Shown here: piece after piece, positions 11,101-23,002 of the stretch
Layout of the letters: each line of letters starts with the position of its first letter
Numbering within the stretch: the stretch's first letter is position 1
NCBI RefSeq assembly: GCF_004027225.2
Contig: NC_044278.2
Location: forward strand, 9,424,001-9,488,000
DNA: 64,000 bases
Source of the DNA: Strigops habroptila
Lineage: Eukaryota; Chordata; Aves; Psittaciformes; Psittacidae
Direction: 5' to 3'
Notes under the pieces: generated by a model
What the model saw: only the letters and a program-made list of their open reading frames with translations
Told to the model about the DNA's origin: nothing
Database searches by the model: none
Program-made: the position numbers and the translations under genes

Positions 11101-14100
11101 TTGAGTGGGCAGTAGTGCCTTATGTTTTCAATGAATGCTCTTGGTTGAAAGCATAAATAGTGGGTGGATTATAGCCAGTTAGGGAACAGAGGAGGAATCT
11201 CCTACCACCCAAGTAGGGGGAATGTAACAAGACCAAAGCTTGGCTCCTTGAAAGCAGCTTATCACCTTATATTGACCTGGGTCTGCGAACACGACCATGC
11301 ACATGCGCACACATGTGTTATATAGCATGGAGACGCGGAAAGCGCCTGTGTGGAGCAGGCACTAAAGCAGTTAACAAAACAAGCCAGGAACAGAGATGTG
11401 AACGGTAACCTTTGCAACGTGCTAACAGGTCACACACACACACAACTGGTGAGCAGTTTGTGAATTAAACAGGACAAATAGGAGGAATTTAGTGATTTTA
11501 TATATGCCTGCTGTACCAAACAGGGTGTGTGGGCTTATTCAGCTCCCAGACACGCATGGCTGGGGTGTAGCCAGTAGTGAATTGAGGAGGAGGCAGATGC
11601 TGTGTGCTTTGCCACTGAGCACTTTACCTGTGCACGTGTGTGCAATTGCTGGCTGCCAGGGTGAGGAAAGAAAAAGTGGATGTCAAGCCTAGCTGGCAGC
11701 CAATGCATCTGTCTTCTGTTTTTCACTCCCCCACAGTCGAGGTGGAAGTTGGCTATTTTTAAATCTGATGTCTGTGTGTGTAGCCATGGGGAATGCTCTT
11801 TCTTCGGCGGAAAAAAAAAAGAGAAAAAAAAGATGATTTTGAAGCCACCTGCATTCCATAAGCAGATATTTCTCCCTCCATTGATGCAATGCACCCCAGC
11901 CCCCAAGTCTCCTTTCTTCGCTTGGAAAAAGTAGAAGTTGTAAAACAAAATCCAGTGACCATAACTGGACAGATTAGGCTGGCTAAGCGAAAGGGAAGAC
12001 AAACCCTGTCACGCGATACAGGCAGTGTAAGGACTGCCTCACTAGCAGATTAAGGTGCTCTTCCCAGTTCAGTGTCCTTTCCCCAGCCATGGCCAGTACC
12101 AGGCATCTCATAAATGGGTGTACCGAGCCTTCTGGAAGATGCTCATGCAAATGTCTATCATTGCAACCCCAAAATAGCATGTGCCCATACAAAACAGAGT
12201 TCAAAGATTAAGAGCATGGCTGTTGGAGTGACACAATGGGCACCTTGCAACCAAGCAGTTGTAAATGTAATTTTAAGGCTCACCTCATACCGTAAGTGGC
12301 CTATGGCAACCAGCTAAGCACTCTTCAGGAGCAGTTTAATCAGAACCCAGGTGGAAGAGCAGTTACTCACTAGTCTAAAGGCACCTGGGTGGCTCTGTTG
12401 TACCATATCAAAGGGCTTTCTTGCTCCATATTGTCACAGGTTTGTGATAGAGGCTAGGAGGAGGCAGAAGAGGAAGAGGAGAAGGAGAACAAGGTGAGTA
12501 ACATCACCAGGCATGGTCTGCTGTCTTCTAGCAAACGGTGACTTCGGTTATTTCTGATTTGGGGGGTTTAACAGTCCCTGAAGGATCTGTTTTCCATTAA
12601 TTTGATATTTATTTATTTGTGTAATCAGACACACACACGCACACACCCCCTTTTGTTTGTTCTGAACATGCTTCATTTCCCTTCTACTTCCTGATTTCTA
12701 GGAACAATGAACAACCATTCTCTGCTCTTCTCTTCCCATGCATTAGCTTTTCCACTCTTCCTGCTTCTGTATACCTCTAGCATACCTTATTCCCAGTGGT
12801 CTTTTTTCCAGCCACAAAATTCCCAAGTCTGTGTAGTTACTTGCTACTTTATCCATGTAGTAACTTGCATGGGAGCAGCTGCATACCTTTGTCCTTCTTT
12901 GTTGCCTCTCCTTTCCTGCTACAAGTTCTGCAATGTCATTTGGTGGGTATAGGACCAGAACGTACTCTTCAAGATTCATATGGTGACATAACGGGGCTTT
13001 TGGTTATGTCACATATCCCCTTTCTTTTCACACTTGGTGCAGCCAGCTCCCAAAGTGGCTGCTTTTTCAGTCTTCCTTCCCAGTAGTTTTATACATGGAT
13101 GGGAGGTCCAGAGGTGTCTGGGAGTGATACTGGATGATGAGGAAGCCAGGATTTCTTGGGCCTAAGCCCAGACTCAAAACTGAGTCATACCTCAGCTCTG
13201 TCCCCAGGAAAGCGAGAGTTTCCTAACCTAATGCAGAAGAAGCAGTGTGAAGCAAGGTGAGTGTGTCTGAGATCTCTGGGTGAATGCTGCCAAGAAAGGG
13301 GAGGCCAGCATTAATCAGGGTCAACCCTAATTATATTCGCACAATGAAAGTCGTAAAACTCTTCCTCGCATCCCTGTGTTCTTGTTGCACTCCCTGTGTT
13401 CTCACTCCTTTGTAAACAGGGACTAAAACTAACTGATTAATAATTAAAAAGCATAATGTAAATTCAAACAAGTTTAATGCCTGGAATGAGAGTATTGCTT
13501 GTGTGCAGAACATCCATCGGTGTAGACCCACCCATTTATTTCCACTTGTATAGCTTGGGCCAGCTGCAACTGGCTTTACAGTGGCTCCTCCAAGTTGTAT
13601 ATTCATTCCTGGCATAGGAGGCAAATGAATTTACTCCAAGAAGTCACTCAATCTCCAGACCTCTGGCTCTCAGGTTCTTAGCATATGGAAGGTGTTTCGG
13701 GTCTTGTGCATTCTCGGTCATCTCCATTGACCACTGAGGCTACGTAGCACTGCCCTCCTGGTTTTGGAAATCCTCTTTGACCTTTGAACCAATTTGAACC
13801 AGCTGTGTTGCAAATTGCAGAATGTGCCTCTCCTTCTATTCCCATATTTCTTACCTCTGTCTCCTGCTGTAGGCTCTAGAGTTGGTTTTGTGTCCTCTTC
13901 TTGAACATGTTTCCTCATACCTTTCTCAATACAAAGTCTGTCAGTTGCCCACATTTCTCTCTCCTGCCTGCACCCCTATTTTCTCCTTTGTTTCCCCATG
14001 CTGTTATTTGTGTTCATCACAAATGATTCTCAAACTGCTCAGGTGAGTGGTTCCTTGTGTGAAGGGAAGAAGACTTACCAAGCAGACTGGCTGGCCAGGG

Positions 14101-16571
14101 CTCAGTCCAAGCTGAGAACAGAAGGATATTCAGCCTCCCTGAAGGATAAAATAACCTCTCTTATCTATCCAGGATTTCCTCATGAACTCAGACTACTCTT
14201 ATTTGTATCTAGGACAATGCCTGATGTTTACAGGAACTCTACTGAAGCATCCTAAGGCAGTAATTCTCCCTCTTTCTATATATATGTATACATATATATT
14301 CAGATAGGCTCATTTGTAAGGCTGCTTCTTTAGATTCCTTTCAGGCTCCAGATTTTCTGCTTGTCTTCTCAAGAAAACTCTGCTTTAGGGCTGCATTTAA
14401 AGAAGGATACAAAAAAGGCAGAAAAATTGTGTGTCTATGAAAGCGCATGTTATAATTCACATTCTCATTTACTCCTCCTTCTGTGGCCCATGTGTTCACC
14501 TCTGCAGGGTTAGGATAAGCTTTGTATCTGGTTAGGGAGTATGGATTTCTTCTGGAGTCATGATTATGTAAAATTACAGCTTCTAGGCCTTCTGGATTTT
14601 AGATGAATTTGAAAATATGCCTGGAGAGTGTTAGATGCAGAGAACTCTGAATGTGTATGTGGTGTCCTGAGGTCAAAACTCTCTGGGATATGAACTCTCT
14701 CACATCATTTTGATAGGGTCTAATTTCATCCTGCACAGTTACTCACAAGATTAAAGGTCGTAGTAGGACCTTTTAAAGCACATAAAAGCCTATGTGCCTT
14801 AGCAAGTGGATATATTTCCAGGTAGTGAAGAATCCCTGATGTTGAAGGCTTTGGGGGAGAACATGTTTCCATTTCTGCAGATTGTAGTTAAATGTTCAGC
14901 TCCTTGTAGCTCCATTTCAACCGCCTTTCTTCTCCCTGTCAGGGCTGTGCCCACTGCCCCAAGAAACTCTTGTTGAGTGACTTCAGAGTTCACAGAGAAG
15001 ATTTCTACCCATTGATCTCAAAGTGTTTTCAAAAGGTGAATAGCTTCACTGGTCTTGCTTTATGGCTAAGGGAAGATGGGGTATGGGTCAGTTACAGGCA
15101 CAGAAGAAATCTGGGAGAGGACAGATATGAACATGAGCCAATCCTCTCTCCACCAAGACTCAGATTTCAGGAGCTTGTATCCAGGAGGAGAACAGGCCCT
15201 TGCCTACCTCCATGAAGTGGCTTAGGATAGCGCAGTACTTAGAGCACCAAAGTATTGCTGCTCTGCTAAACCAAACGAGATCATACTCCCGAGTCTGCTG
15301 ATGCTGTCATTCACTGGCACCAGCGAGTGGGGAACATTCCCAAGGGAATTCATCCATAGACTGCTGGTTAGCCATAGTCGCCACAGGGGCATCTATGAAG
15401 CACAGCATCCCCAAGTCCTCAGCTCCACAAACTCAACCTCTGAGCTCGTTTTAGACTGCAATGACTCTAGCTTGCTATTGTCCATAGTTTGTTTGTATTC
15501 AGGGTCTAGGCTTAAATAAATGAAGTTCTATGTTAGGCCATTTTGAAGTCCTCTTGTTTTCTCACGTACTGTCTCTCCTTTGCTCACTTTCTCCATAGTC
15601 TCTTAAAATGAGGACCAAGTTGTGGGTTGCCCTATTGTACTTGCTGGATACGATCTTCCTGACAACTGCTGCTCTCCAGTATTGAGCAGAAGCTAATGCA
15701 GTTTGATTCACCACTCACTTAGGGTTGACAGATGAGCTGGCAAGTCTTTTTGTGGCAGTTTAGGCTACTTTCATATCCAGCTGTCTGCCTCGTCCGTCAG
15801 CCACAAGTTATTGCCCCCGTGACAGAAAGTCTCAGCAGCTCCAGTTCATCATCTGGTGTCTCAGTGCTTTTAAGCTAATGCACCAGACTCTGCCATGGCA
15901 GAGCCACGGGAGGACACACATTCCCATCTGCCGAATCTGCAAAGGGAGTAATGGGAGGAGGGTCACCAGGAAGTTCTTCAACTACTGCTATGGGGCTCAT
16001 CAAAGCTCATCTGTCAGAGCACTTGTGTGAATCATGTTACTGGTAATTGGGATCAGTATCGTCGCTCTGTGTCTGAGCAGACTCCAGCTCGCAGGCTATG
16101 GAGGCTCCAGCCCAGCCTGGGTCCTTACAGCCTTAGGTCTTAAAAGGAGATGAGAAGTCTCATGTTGCTTGATTCAAAATTTCATGCCCAGATCCATATT
16201 TTATATGCTATAGCTAGAAAACTAGTATGCTTTTCAGTCAGAGCTTGTCATCTCAAGGAAAATTACAGGATGGGTCACAGGAGAAAGCAAATTACGGGCT
16301 GTAGCTACAAACAAATGACTGTTTTACCAGGACACCTGAGAGATAGAGGGTGTCGCAAGGCCACAGTTTCACAAGCAGAATTAACATCGCTGCATGGAGT
16401 GTGACAAGCGTATTGAGGCTTTTTACGCAATTCCTTCAAGAGAAAAGACAGCTCCCTGCCTGTGAGATGGGGGAGCTTGGGGAGGTAGCTGGGGAGAAGA
16501 GTAAAGCAAAAGGCTATGGGTTGAGTCAGGCAAGACTTAGTTTTCTCCCTTCTTGGAAAGTTTGGAGGGAT
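5183..16571. other. Intergenic DNA, no gene recognised
   Basis: Frames are short and not protein-like on either strand. Contents seen: small CA tracts near 11434 and 12630, an A-rich patch near 11811-11831, a TA-rich patch near 14276-14300, and an AT-rich palindromic block near 8330-8470 listed separately. No tRNA-like or CR1-like sequence was recognised before 16572. Confidence 0.6.
8330..8470. promoter_or_regulatory. Candidate homeodomain-rich noncoding element
   Basis: Contains CTCATTAG, a perfect 14-bp palindrome AACTAATATTAGTT (8387-8400) and, 3 bp later, the perfect palindrome TCATTAATGA (8404-8413), then CGCAAATAAA. Paired TAAT/ATTA half-sites are typical of dimeric paired-class or other homeodomain binding. 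The surrounding intergenic DNA is less AT-rich. Function is inferred. Confidence 0.3.
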
Positions 16572-16640
16572 AATCATAGAATAGTTAGGGTTGGAAAGGA
16601 CCTTAAGATCATTTAATTCCAACCCCCTGCCATGGGCAGG
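16572..16640 (-). mobile_element. CR1 LINE 3'-end relic
   Basis: The plus strand shows the complement of a CR1 3' terminus: AATCATAGAATAG, then TTGGAAAGGACCTTAAGATC, then CCCCCTGCCATGGGCAGG. Only about 70 bp of the extreme 3' end is present, inserted in minus orientation. Confidence 0.9.
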
Positions 16641-17217
16641 AAACTCCCTCAGGAGAATATCCTAAGGAGTATGGCCTTGCTCTGGAAATGTGCATTTCCA
16701 AAGAGCTCAGCTTTGCTCACGGCCCTTCTGCATGAAAGCAGGAGGTGGGCATGCACCCTCATGCACCACACCATCAAGTGTGGGCACCAACACGGCAGCT
16801 GGCTCCAGCGCCTTGTGGCATCTCTCTACAAAGCCCATGACCATGCTGGAGTCTCAGCAGAGGCTGAGACTTTGCTGTGGTGCAGATATTGGTGCTTGCC
16901 TCCTCCTCGTCAGTTGGACTGCTCCTCCAGCAGCTGGGAAAAGCAACCATTGGCAAAGGTAATGAGACAGCGTTGGGCACACTGTGTAAATACCATTTGG
17001 GCTACATTCATAATCCCGCACCATGAGCCACGTTTCCATGAGAGAGGCAGTCTGGGACCCTTGGATAATCTTAATCATTTCTGACATGAAGGCTGCTTCT
17101 CCTATTTCATGACTTATTTCCCCAGTATCGTTTAAACGTATTAAAACACTGTTAGCGTAGAAAGAAGGCATCGTGTTAGCATAATATCTAATCAGAACTA
17201 GCCTGCCTGTCCCCGCA

Positions 17218-17241
17218 GGGTTTATTTATTTATTTATTTGG
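17218..17241. repeat. (TTTA)n microsatellite
   Basis: Five TTTA units. No function is evident. Confidence 0.75.
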
Positions 17242-17392
17242 TGTCTGTTTGTGCTGTTTTCTTGTTAGATTGGTGAGCGCTTCCTTGACATACTCATTTG
17301 TTCTGCTGTGTAATGGAATAGGATCCTTCAGAGCTGCTGACATCTGCTTTATTCTTGAGATCTGCAAATCTCAGAGGCCCACAAAGCAACAG

Positions 17393-17420
17393 TGATAATA
17401 ATAATAGCAATAATAATAAT
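17393..17420. repeat. (AAT)n microsatellite, interrupted
   Basis: Imperfect AATAAT units. Confidence 0.65.
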
Positions 17421-18104
17421 GATTGCAGTGCTAGGGAGCCTGAGAAGTGAAGTTAAGCATGAAGAGGAGAAGAGAAACGACCGAAGAGGAAAAAAAATGG
17501 GCTGGCAGAAGAGTGTTTCCATCGCTGCGAGTGTGTTTTTATTGGCCCTGGTTCTCTACTCATTTACCTATGCTTTATGATTGCACTGCCCTGTGGACTG
17601 CAATTAGCTTCCTCATGACTTGTAATATTGCAGGAGAGAGGGGATCAGGCGCTATGGTGTATGCGATCAGGACACTTGTTCACAGGTATATTCAGCTCTG
17701 CCCTCACTCAGGTACATTGCTTTGATTTCTCAATGGCATTGCAGTATTGATTTTGAAGGGAATTAGTTTCTTCAGTGCTTCTGAAGATCTGGCCAGTGTG
17801 ATTTCTCAGGGACCTATTCAGCTTCCTCCCCCACAACTTTATCCTCACATGTCACAGCTGAAATAATTGGCATTGCACTATATCAAACTGGCAGGATGCA
17901 GTCTTGAAGGCTGGGGAGGAATCAAATCCGGAGCAAGCCATGACAATAAGCTGCATGAGGAAGAGAGTTGTTGGGCTAAGCGCTGCCTGAAAGAGGCCTG
18001 GAAGCTGTGAGTGCCCACTCTGGGTCATCTTGTCTGAATCCTGCTCTGTTGAGATAAAAAAGGGCTTTGCACAAACGAAGGGCAAGGAAAGGTGACAGTA
18101 CTGC

Positions 18105-18190
18105 AAGGAAGAAAGGAAGGAAAAGGTAAGAAAAGGAAAGAAGGAAGAAAAGAATAGGAAAAGAGGAAGGAGAAGGTTAAAAAATGAAAG
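18105..18190 (+). repeat. Purine-rich GGAA/GAAA tract
   Basis: About 85 bp of nearly pure purines (GGAAGGAAAAGG-type units) lying 50 bp beyond the 3' end of the large CR1. It is low-complexity sequence and may have been an AT-rich landing site. Confidence 0.75.
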
Positions 18191-18332
18191 GAAAAATAGA
18201 ATTCTTAGCAGTAAGATTGGGTCATGTTGAGCTTCAAGCATAGAATCATAGAATCATAGAATCGTAAGGGTTGGAAAGGACCTTAAGATCATCTAGTTCC
18301 AACCCCCCTGCCATGGGCAGGGACACCTTGCC

Positions 18333-21239
18333 CTAAACCACGTGGCTCAAGGCTCTGTCCAACCTGGCCTTGAACACCGCCAGGGATGGAGCATCCACAA
18401 CCTCCCTGGGCAACCCATTCCAGTGCTTCACCACCCTCACTGTAAAGAACTTCTTCCTTATATCTAATCTAAACTTCCTCTGTTTAAGTTTGAACCCATT
18501 ACCCCTTGTCCTACCACTACAGTCCCTAACGAAGAGTCCCTCCCCAGCATCCTTGTAGACCCCCTTCAGATACTGGAAGGCTGCTATGAGGTCACCACGC
18601 AGCCTTCTCTTCTCCAGGCTGAACAGCCCCAACTTTCTCAGCCTGTCTTCATATGGGAGGTGCTCCAGCCCTCTTATCATCCTCGTGGCCCTCCTCTGGA
18701 CTCGCTCCAACAGCTCCATGTCCTTTTTATGTTGAGGACACCAGAACTGTACGCAGTACTCCAAGTGGGGTCTCACAAGAGCAGAGTAGAGGGGCAGGAT
18801 CACCTCCTTCGACCTGCTGGTCACGCTTCTTTTGATGCAGCCCAGGATACGGTTGGCTTTCTGGGCTGCAAGTGCACACTGCCGGCTCATGTTAAGCTTT
18901 TCGTCAACCAACACCCCCAAGTCCTTTTCTGCAGGGCTGCTCTGAATCTCTTCTCTGCCCAGCCTGTAGCAGTGCCTGGGGTTGCCCCGACCCAGGTGTA
19001 GGACCTTGCACTTGGCTTGGTTAAACTTCATAAGGTTGGCATCGGCCCACCTCACAAGCGTGTCAAGGTCCCTCCGGATGGCATCCCTTCCCTCCAGCGT
19101 ATCAACTGAACCACACAGCTTGGTGTCATCGGCAAACTTGCTGAGGGCGCACTCAATCCCACTGTCCATGTCACCGACAAAGATGTTGAACAGGACCGGT
19201 CCCAACACCGATCCCTGAGGGACACCACTCGTTACAGGTTTCCAACTAGACATCGAGCCATTTACCACAACTCTTTGCGTGCGGCCATCGAGCCAGTTTT
19301 TTATCCACCGAGTGGTCCATCTATCAAATTGATGTCTCTCCAATTTAGAGACAAGGATGTCATGTGGGACAGTGTCGAATGCTTTGCACAAGTCCAGGTA
19401 GATGACATCAACTGCTCTGCCGCTGTCCATCAGTTCCGTGGCTCCATCATAGAAGGCCACCAAATTGGTCAGGCAGGATTTCCCCTTAGTGAAGCCATGT
19501 TGGCTGTCACCAACCACCTCATTGTTTTTCATGTGCCTTAGCATGTTTTCCAGGAGAAACTGTTCCAAGATTTTGCCAGGCACAGAGGTGAGACTGACTG
19601 GTCTGTAGTTCCCCGGGTCTTCCACCTTCCCCTTCTTGAAAATGGGGGTTATATTACCCTTCTTCCAGTCATTGGGAACTTCACCTGACTGCCAGGATTT
19701 TTCGAATATGATGGACAGTGGCTTAGCAACTTCATTCGCCAGCTCCTTCAGGACCCGTGGATGGATTTCATCAGGTCCCATGGACTTGTGCACGTTCAGG
19801 TTCTTAAGATGGTCTCGAACCTGATCCTCTCCTACAGTGGGCCTAAGGTCTTCGTTCTCACAGTCCCTGCATTTGCTTTCCAAGACTTGGGTTGTGTGGT
19901 CAGAGCATTTGCTGGTGAAGACTGAGGCAAAGAAGTCATTAAGAACCTCAGCCTTCTCCAAATCCATGGTAGCCAGTTCTCCTGATAGCTTCTGGAGAGG
20001 GCCTACATTGTCCCTAGCCTGTCTTTTATTTGCTACGTATCTATAGAATCCTTTCCTGTTATCTTTTACATCCCTTGCCAAACTTAATTCTAGCTGGGCC
20101 TTAGCTTTCCTAACCTGGTCCCTAGCTTCTCGGGCAATGCTCCTGTATTCTTCCCAGGCCGCCTGTCCTTGCTTCCACCTTCTATAAGCTTCTTTTTTCC
20201 CTCTAAGTTTCCTCAGCAGCTCCTTGTCCATCCATGGAGGTCTCCTGGCCCTCCTGCTGCACTTTCTTCTAGTCGGGATGCAACACTCTTGAGCACGTAG
20301 CAGGTGATCCTTGAATATCAGCCAGCAGTCTTGGGCCCCCCTGCCCTCTAGGACTGTATCCCATGAAACCTTACTAAGGAGGTTCCTGAAGAGGCCAAAG
20401 TCTGCTTTCTTGAAGTCCAGGGCAGTGAGCTTGCTGCATGCTCTTCTCACCGTCCTGAGGATCTCAAACTCAACCATCTCGTGATCACTAGAGCCAAGGC
20501 TGCCCTGGAGCGTTACATTTCCAACCAGTCCCTCCCTGTTGGTGAGCACAAGGTCCAGCATGGCACCTCTCCTCGTCGGCTCCTCTACTGCTTGAAAGAG
20601 GAAGTTGTCTTCCACACAATTAAGGAACCTCCTGGATTGCTTGTGCCGGGCCGTACCGTCCCTCCAACAGATGTCAGGATGGTTGAAGTCCCCCATGAGG
20701 ACCAGGGCCTGCGAGCGTGAGGCTGCTCCTATCTGTCTGTAGAGCGCTTCATCCACAGAGTCCTCTTGATCAGGCGGCCTGTAACAGATCCCCACCGTAA
20801 TGTCCCCCGTTGCTGTTTTCCCTTTGATCCTGACCCACAAACACTCTGTTACCTCATCACCCATCCCCAGACAGAGTTCCATACTCTCTAGCCTATCACT
20901 GACATAGATAGCAACGCCCCCTCCCCGTCTGCCTGGCCTGTCTTTTCTAAACAGCCTGTAACCTTCCATTCTGACATTCCAGTCATAGGAGCCATCCCAC
21001 CATGTTTCTGTGATACCAATGACATCATATTCCCGTAACCTTGCACACATCTCTAATTCCTCTTGCTTGTTCCCCATACTACGGGCGTTTGTATAGAGGC
21101 ACCTTAGCCGAGCTCCAAATGAAGCCGACTCAATGGCTGGGGCAGCTGGAACATCTCTACATCTCTCCAAGCACTTATTACAGGTGCTGGCAACTGACCA
21201 GGAATGTTGGGATGGATCAATGCTCCCCTCCCCCAACAC
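18333..21239 (-). CDS. CR1 ORF2: APE-type endonuclease and reverse transcriptase, 968 aa
   Basis: The open frame carries an AP-endonuclease-like domain at about residues 45-260: LYTNARS with Asn51, GITETWWD with Glu78, [16 protein letters not shown] with Asp184 and Asn186, and SDHEM with Asp252/His253. A reverse transcriptase domain follows at about 480-760: [13 protein letters not shown] (614-626), [10 protein letters not shown] (672-681) and the catalytic FADD (702-705). The CR1-specific C-terminus ends in [13 protein letters not shown]. All main catalytic residues are present. The protein nicks target DNA and primes reverse transcription of the element RNA (family knowledge). The frame opens with GTG, and the first in-frame ATG is codon 55 (21077-21075), already past the first endonuclease motif. 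The stop of ORF1 (21244-21242) lies just upstream and is followed at once by an ATG in a different frame, so the true start is unclear. Confidence 0.93.
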   Translation of the reverse strand: MLGEGSIDPSQHSWSVASTCNKCLERCRDVPAAPAIESASFGARLRCLYTNARSMGNKQEELEMCARLREYDVIGITETWWDGSYDWNVRMEGYRLFRKDRPGRRGGGVAIYVSDRLESMELCLGMGDEVTECLWVRIKGKTATGDITVGICYRPPDQEDSVDEALYRQIGAASRSQALVLMGDFNHPDICWRDGTARHKQSRRFLNCVEDNFLFQAVEEPTRRGAMLDLVLTNREGLVGNVTLQGSLGSSDHEMVEFEILRTVRRACSKLTALDFKKADFGLFRNLLSKVSWDTVLEGRGAQDCWLIFKDHLLRAQECCIPTRRKCSRRARRPPWMDKELLRKLRGKKEAYRRWKQGQAAWEEYRSIAREARDQVRKAKAQLELSLARDVKDNRKGFYRYVANKRQARDNVGPLQKLSGELATMDLEKAEVLNDFFASVFTSKCSDHTTQVLESKCRDCENEDLRPTVGEDQVRDHLKNLNVHKSMGPDEIHPRVLKELANEVAKPLSIIFEKSWQSGEVPNDWKKGNITPIFKKGKVEDPGNYRPVSLTSVPGKILEQFLLENMLRHMKNNEVVGDSQHGFTKGKSCLTNLVAFYDGATELMDSGRAVDVIYLDLCKAFDTVPHDILVSKLERHQFDRWTTRWIKNWLDGRTQRVVVNGSMSSWKPVTSGVPQGSVLGPVLFNIFVGDMDSGIECALSKFADDTKLCGSVDTLEGRDAIRRDLDTLVRWADANLMKFNQAKCKVLHLGRGNPRHCYRLGREEIQSSPAEKDLGVLVDEKLNMSRQCALAAQKANRILGCIKRSVTSRSKEVILPLYSALVRPHLEYCVQFWCPQHKKDMELLERVQRRATRMIRGLEHLPYEDRLRKLGLFSLEKRRLRGDLIAAFQYLKGVYKDAGEGLFVRDCSGRTRGNGFKLKQRKFRLDIRKKFFTVRVVKHWNGLPREVVDAPSLAVFKARLDRALSHVV

Positions 21240-21241
21240 AT

Positions 21242-22012
21242 CTAGTTTAAAGCTTTCCTGACCAGCCTGGCAAGCCTCCTACCAAAACAGCTCTTCCCCT
21301 TCTTTGTCAGACCAGCTCCACCAGCCTCCAGTAGATCTGGCCTCCCAAATGGAGCCCCATGTTCTAAATAGCCAAACCCCTGACTATGGCACCAGCTTTC
21401 TAACCATTTATTAACCTGCCAGACACGCCTAGCTTTTTTAAGGTCCTCCCCTTTGCCCTGGAGAATCGATGAAAAAACTATCTGAGCTCCAGAGCCCTTA
21501 ACCACCTCTCCCAGGGCTCTGTAGTCCTTCTTAATGTCCTCCAGGCAACTGCTGTCTATATCTCTAGCACCCACATGGACGACTAGAAGGGGGTAATAGT
21601 CAGCAGGACTTACTAGAGCAGGCAGCCTCTCAGCAACATCCCTGGTCCGAGCCCCTGGCAGGCAACACACCTCCCTCGAGACTGGATCAGGCCGGCAGAT
21701 GAGCGCCTCTGTGCCTTTCAAAGTAGAGTCCCCTACTACTATGACCCTCCTCTTTTTCCTGGAGGCACCAGTAGTGATCCTCTTTACTGGTGCATCAGCA
21801 GGGTGCTCATTAGGTGTGGTGGGTGCTTTCTCATTAGCCTCCTGCAGAACCGCGAAGCGGTTCTGGGTGGGGACATCAGATTTAGGAGGAAGCCCCTTGT
21901 CGTTAATTGTCCTCTTCCCCCTTTTTTTGTTCGTTTTTCCCGTGACTAATTCCCAGCTTCCTGGGTTGCTGCCCTCCTTCTTTCCTATACGAGCAATGCT
22001 GGACGTTAGCAT
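21242..22012 (-). CDS. CR1 ORF1: nucleic-acid-binding/SGNH-esterase-like protein, 256 aa
   Basis: The frame starts at ATG 22010-22012 and ends at TAG (21244-21242). Residues 1-90 are Lys/Arg/Pro-rich and probably disordered ([17 protein letters not shown]), fitting RNA binding. Residues 90-250 match the SGNH-hydrolase-like fold of CR1 ORF1: VIVVGDSTL with candidate nucleophile Ser96, Gly120 in [18 protein letters not shown] at 144-151 where the family often has an Asn-containing block, and a C-terminal basic helix ([15 protein letters not shown]). The expected C-terminal Asp-x-x-His is not seen; the region reads [14 protein letters not shown]. The esterase is thus probably inactive, or this copy is mutated. 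The protein is presumed to package element RNA. The start may be internal to a longer ancestral ORF1. Confidence 0.85.
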   Translation of the reverse strand: MLTSSIARIGKKEGSNPGSWELVTGKTNKKRGKRTINDKGLPPKSDVPTQNRFAVLQEANEKAPTTPNEHPADAPVKRITTGASRKKRRVIVVGDSTLKGTEALICRPDPVSREVCCLPGARTRDVAERLPALVSPADYYPLLVVHVGARDIDSSCLEDIKKDYRALGEVVKGSGAQIVFSSILQGKGEDLKKARRVWQVNKWLESWCHSQGFGYLEHGAPFGRPDLLEAGGAGLTKKGKSCFGRRLARLVRKALN

Positions 22013-22956
22013 CCTTGAGGGGGGAACTTACCTTAGTGTGCTAATCTAACTGGTTGTCACACCATCCAGTAATGATAATCATTCACACTGAAGAGTTCTG
22101 CATGATTTCCGACTTGATGGAAACAAAACTTGGGACTTGTGCTATTGCAAAGAAAGGATCTAAAGAGGAGTTTGATGGCCGGTCTCAATGACTGCGGCCA
22201 GCCAACAGGCAAACAAACCTAGAAGAGCTTGAAATTAGTGCATTTGGCTCTTCCTGAGCAGATGGGAGCAAGCAGCCCTCTTGCTCTTTAACCTTTGTCG
22301 TAAAAACAGTCTGGCTGAGCAAGTACAGAGACTGGTAAAAGTGCAACTAGTTTCTTTAACAAAGATACAGAAACACCCAGATCCAGACCCAGAACAGGCT
22401 CTGGTGTTTGTTGTCATCCCCCTTTCAGAAGGGTGGCCCAGGCTGAACACTCTTGCTCGCAATGGATTTCCCAAGCCTTGCTTCTTCTGGCCTACAGCCT
22501 GGGTCTCCTCAGAGCCCCCAGTTCATACTATTACTATTACTAGTGTCATTATTTCTTTAACCAGACATAGGTACAAGTGACAGTTTACAAATATTTATAG
22601 GATCACCCTTCTGCTGAGTCCATTATGTATCTAGCATGCAAGCATGGGGCAATACAATTCAGAAAAGGGGTTCATGAAAACTAGAGATGGAAAAGGTTTA
22701 TGAGGTCCCATTTGTTCCCTTTTTCTCCTGGCATATGCTTATCAACTAAAGTACCTTCACTAGTGTTCTGCCTAGTTTTAGTACTCCAGCCAGCAGGACT
22801 TCCATGTCCCATGGGAGGATTTTCCATCAACTCGTGCCTCAAACCCCAGAACTGCAGACAGGTACCTTATGAGACCTTCTCCAGCACCCCACCAGTGTCA
22901 GACCTGAAGAGGGCATACATGCGAGAAAGCTTGATTTGTTTCTGCTGGAGCTATGT

Positions 22957-23002
22957 CATAGAATCATAGAATGGTTTGGGTTGGAAGGGACCGTACAGAT
23001 CA
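22957..23002 (-). mobile_element. CR1 LINE 3'-end relic (about 45 bp)
   Basis: TCATAGAATCATAGAATGG followed by TTTGGGTTGGAAGGGACC is the complement of a CR1 terminus. Similarity ends within 50 bp, so only the extreme 3' tail is recognisable. Confidence 0.85.

Larger units (their letters stand above)
18241..22045 (-). mobile_element. Near-complete CR1 non-LTR retrotransposon with two intact ORFs
   Basis: A minus-strand LINE of about 3.8 kb. Its 3' end shows three tandem octamers of the ATTCTATG class (18241-18264), preceded by the characteristic CR1 tail. ORF2 (endonuclease-reverse transcriptase) is uninterrupted over 968 residues, and upstream of it ORF1 is open over 256 residues. Most avian CR1 copies are short 3' fragments, so a copy with both frames open is uncommon and suggests recent insertion. 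The 5' boundary is uncertain: ORF1 begins at 22012 with an in-frame TAA six codons upstream, and CR1-like sequence seems to fade near 22045. The 5' UTR and perhaps the N-terminal part of ORF1 are therefore missing. No target-site duplication was identified. Confidence 0.95.

Noticed and set aside
18982-20720. Plus-strand ORFs of 60-113 aa inside the CR1
   Set aside because: Shadows of the intact minus-strand ORF2.
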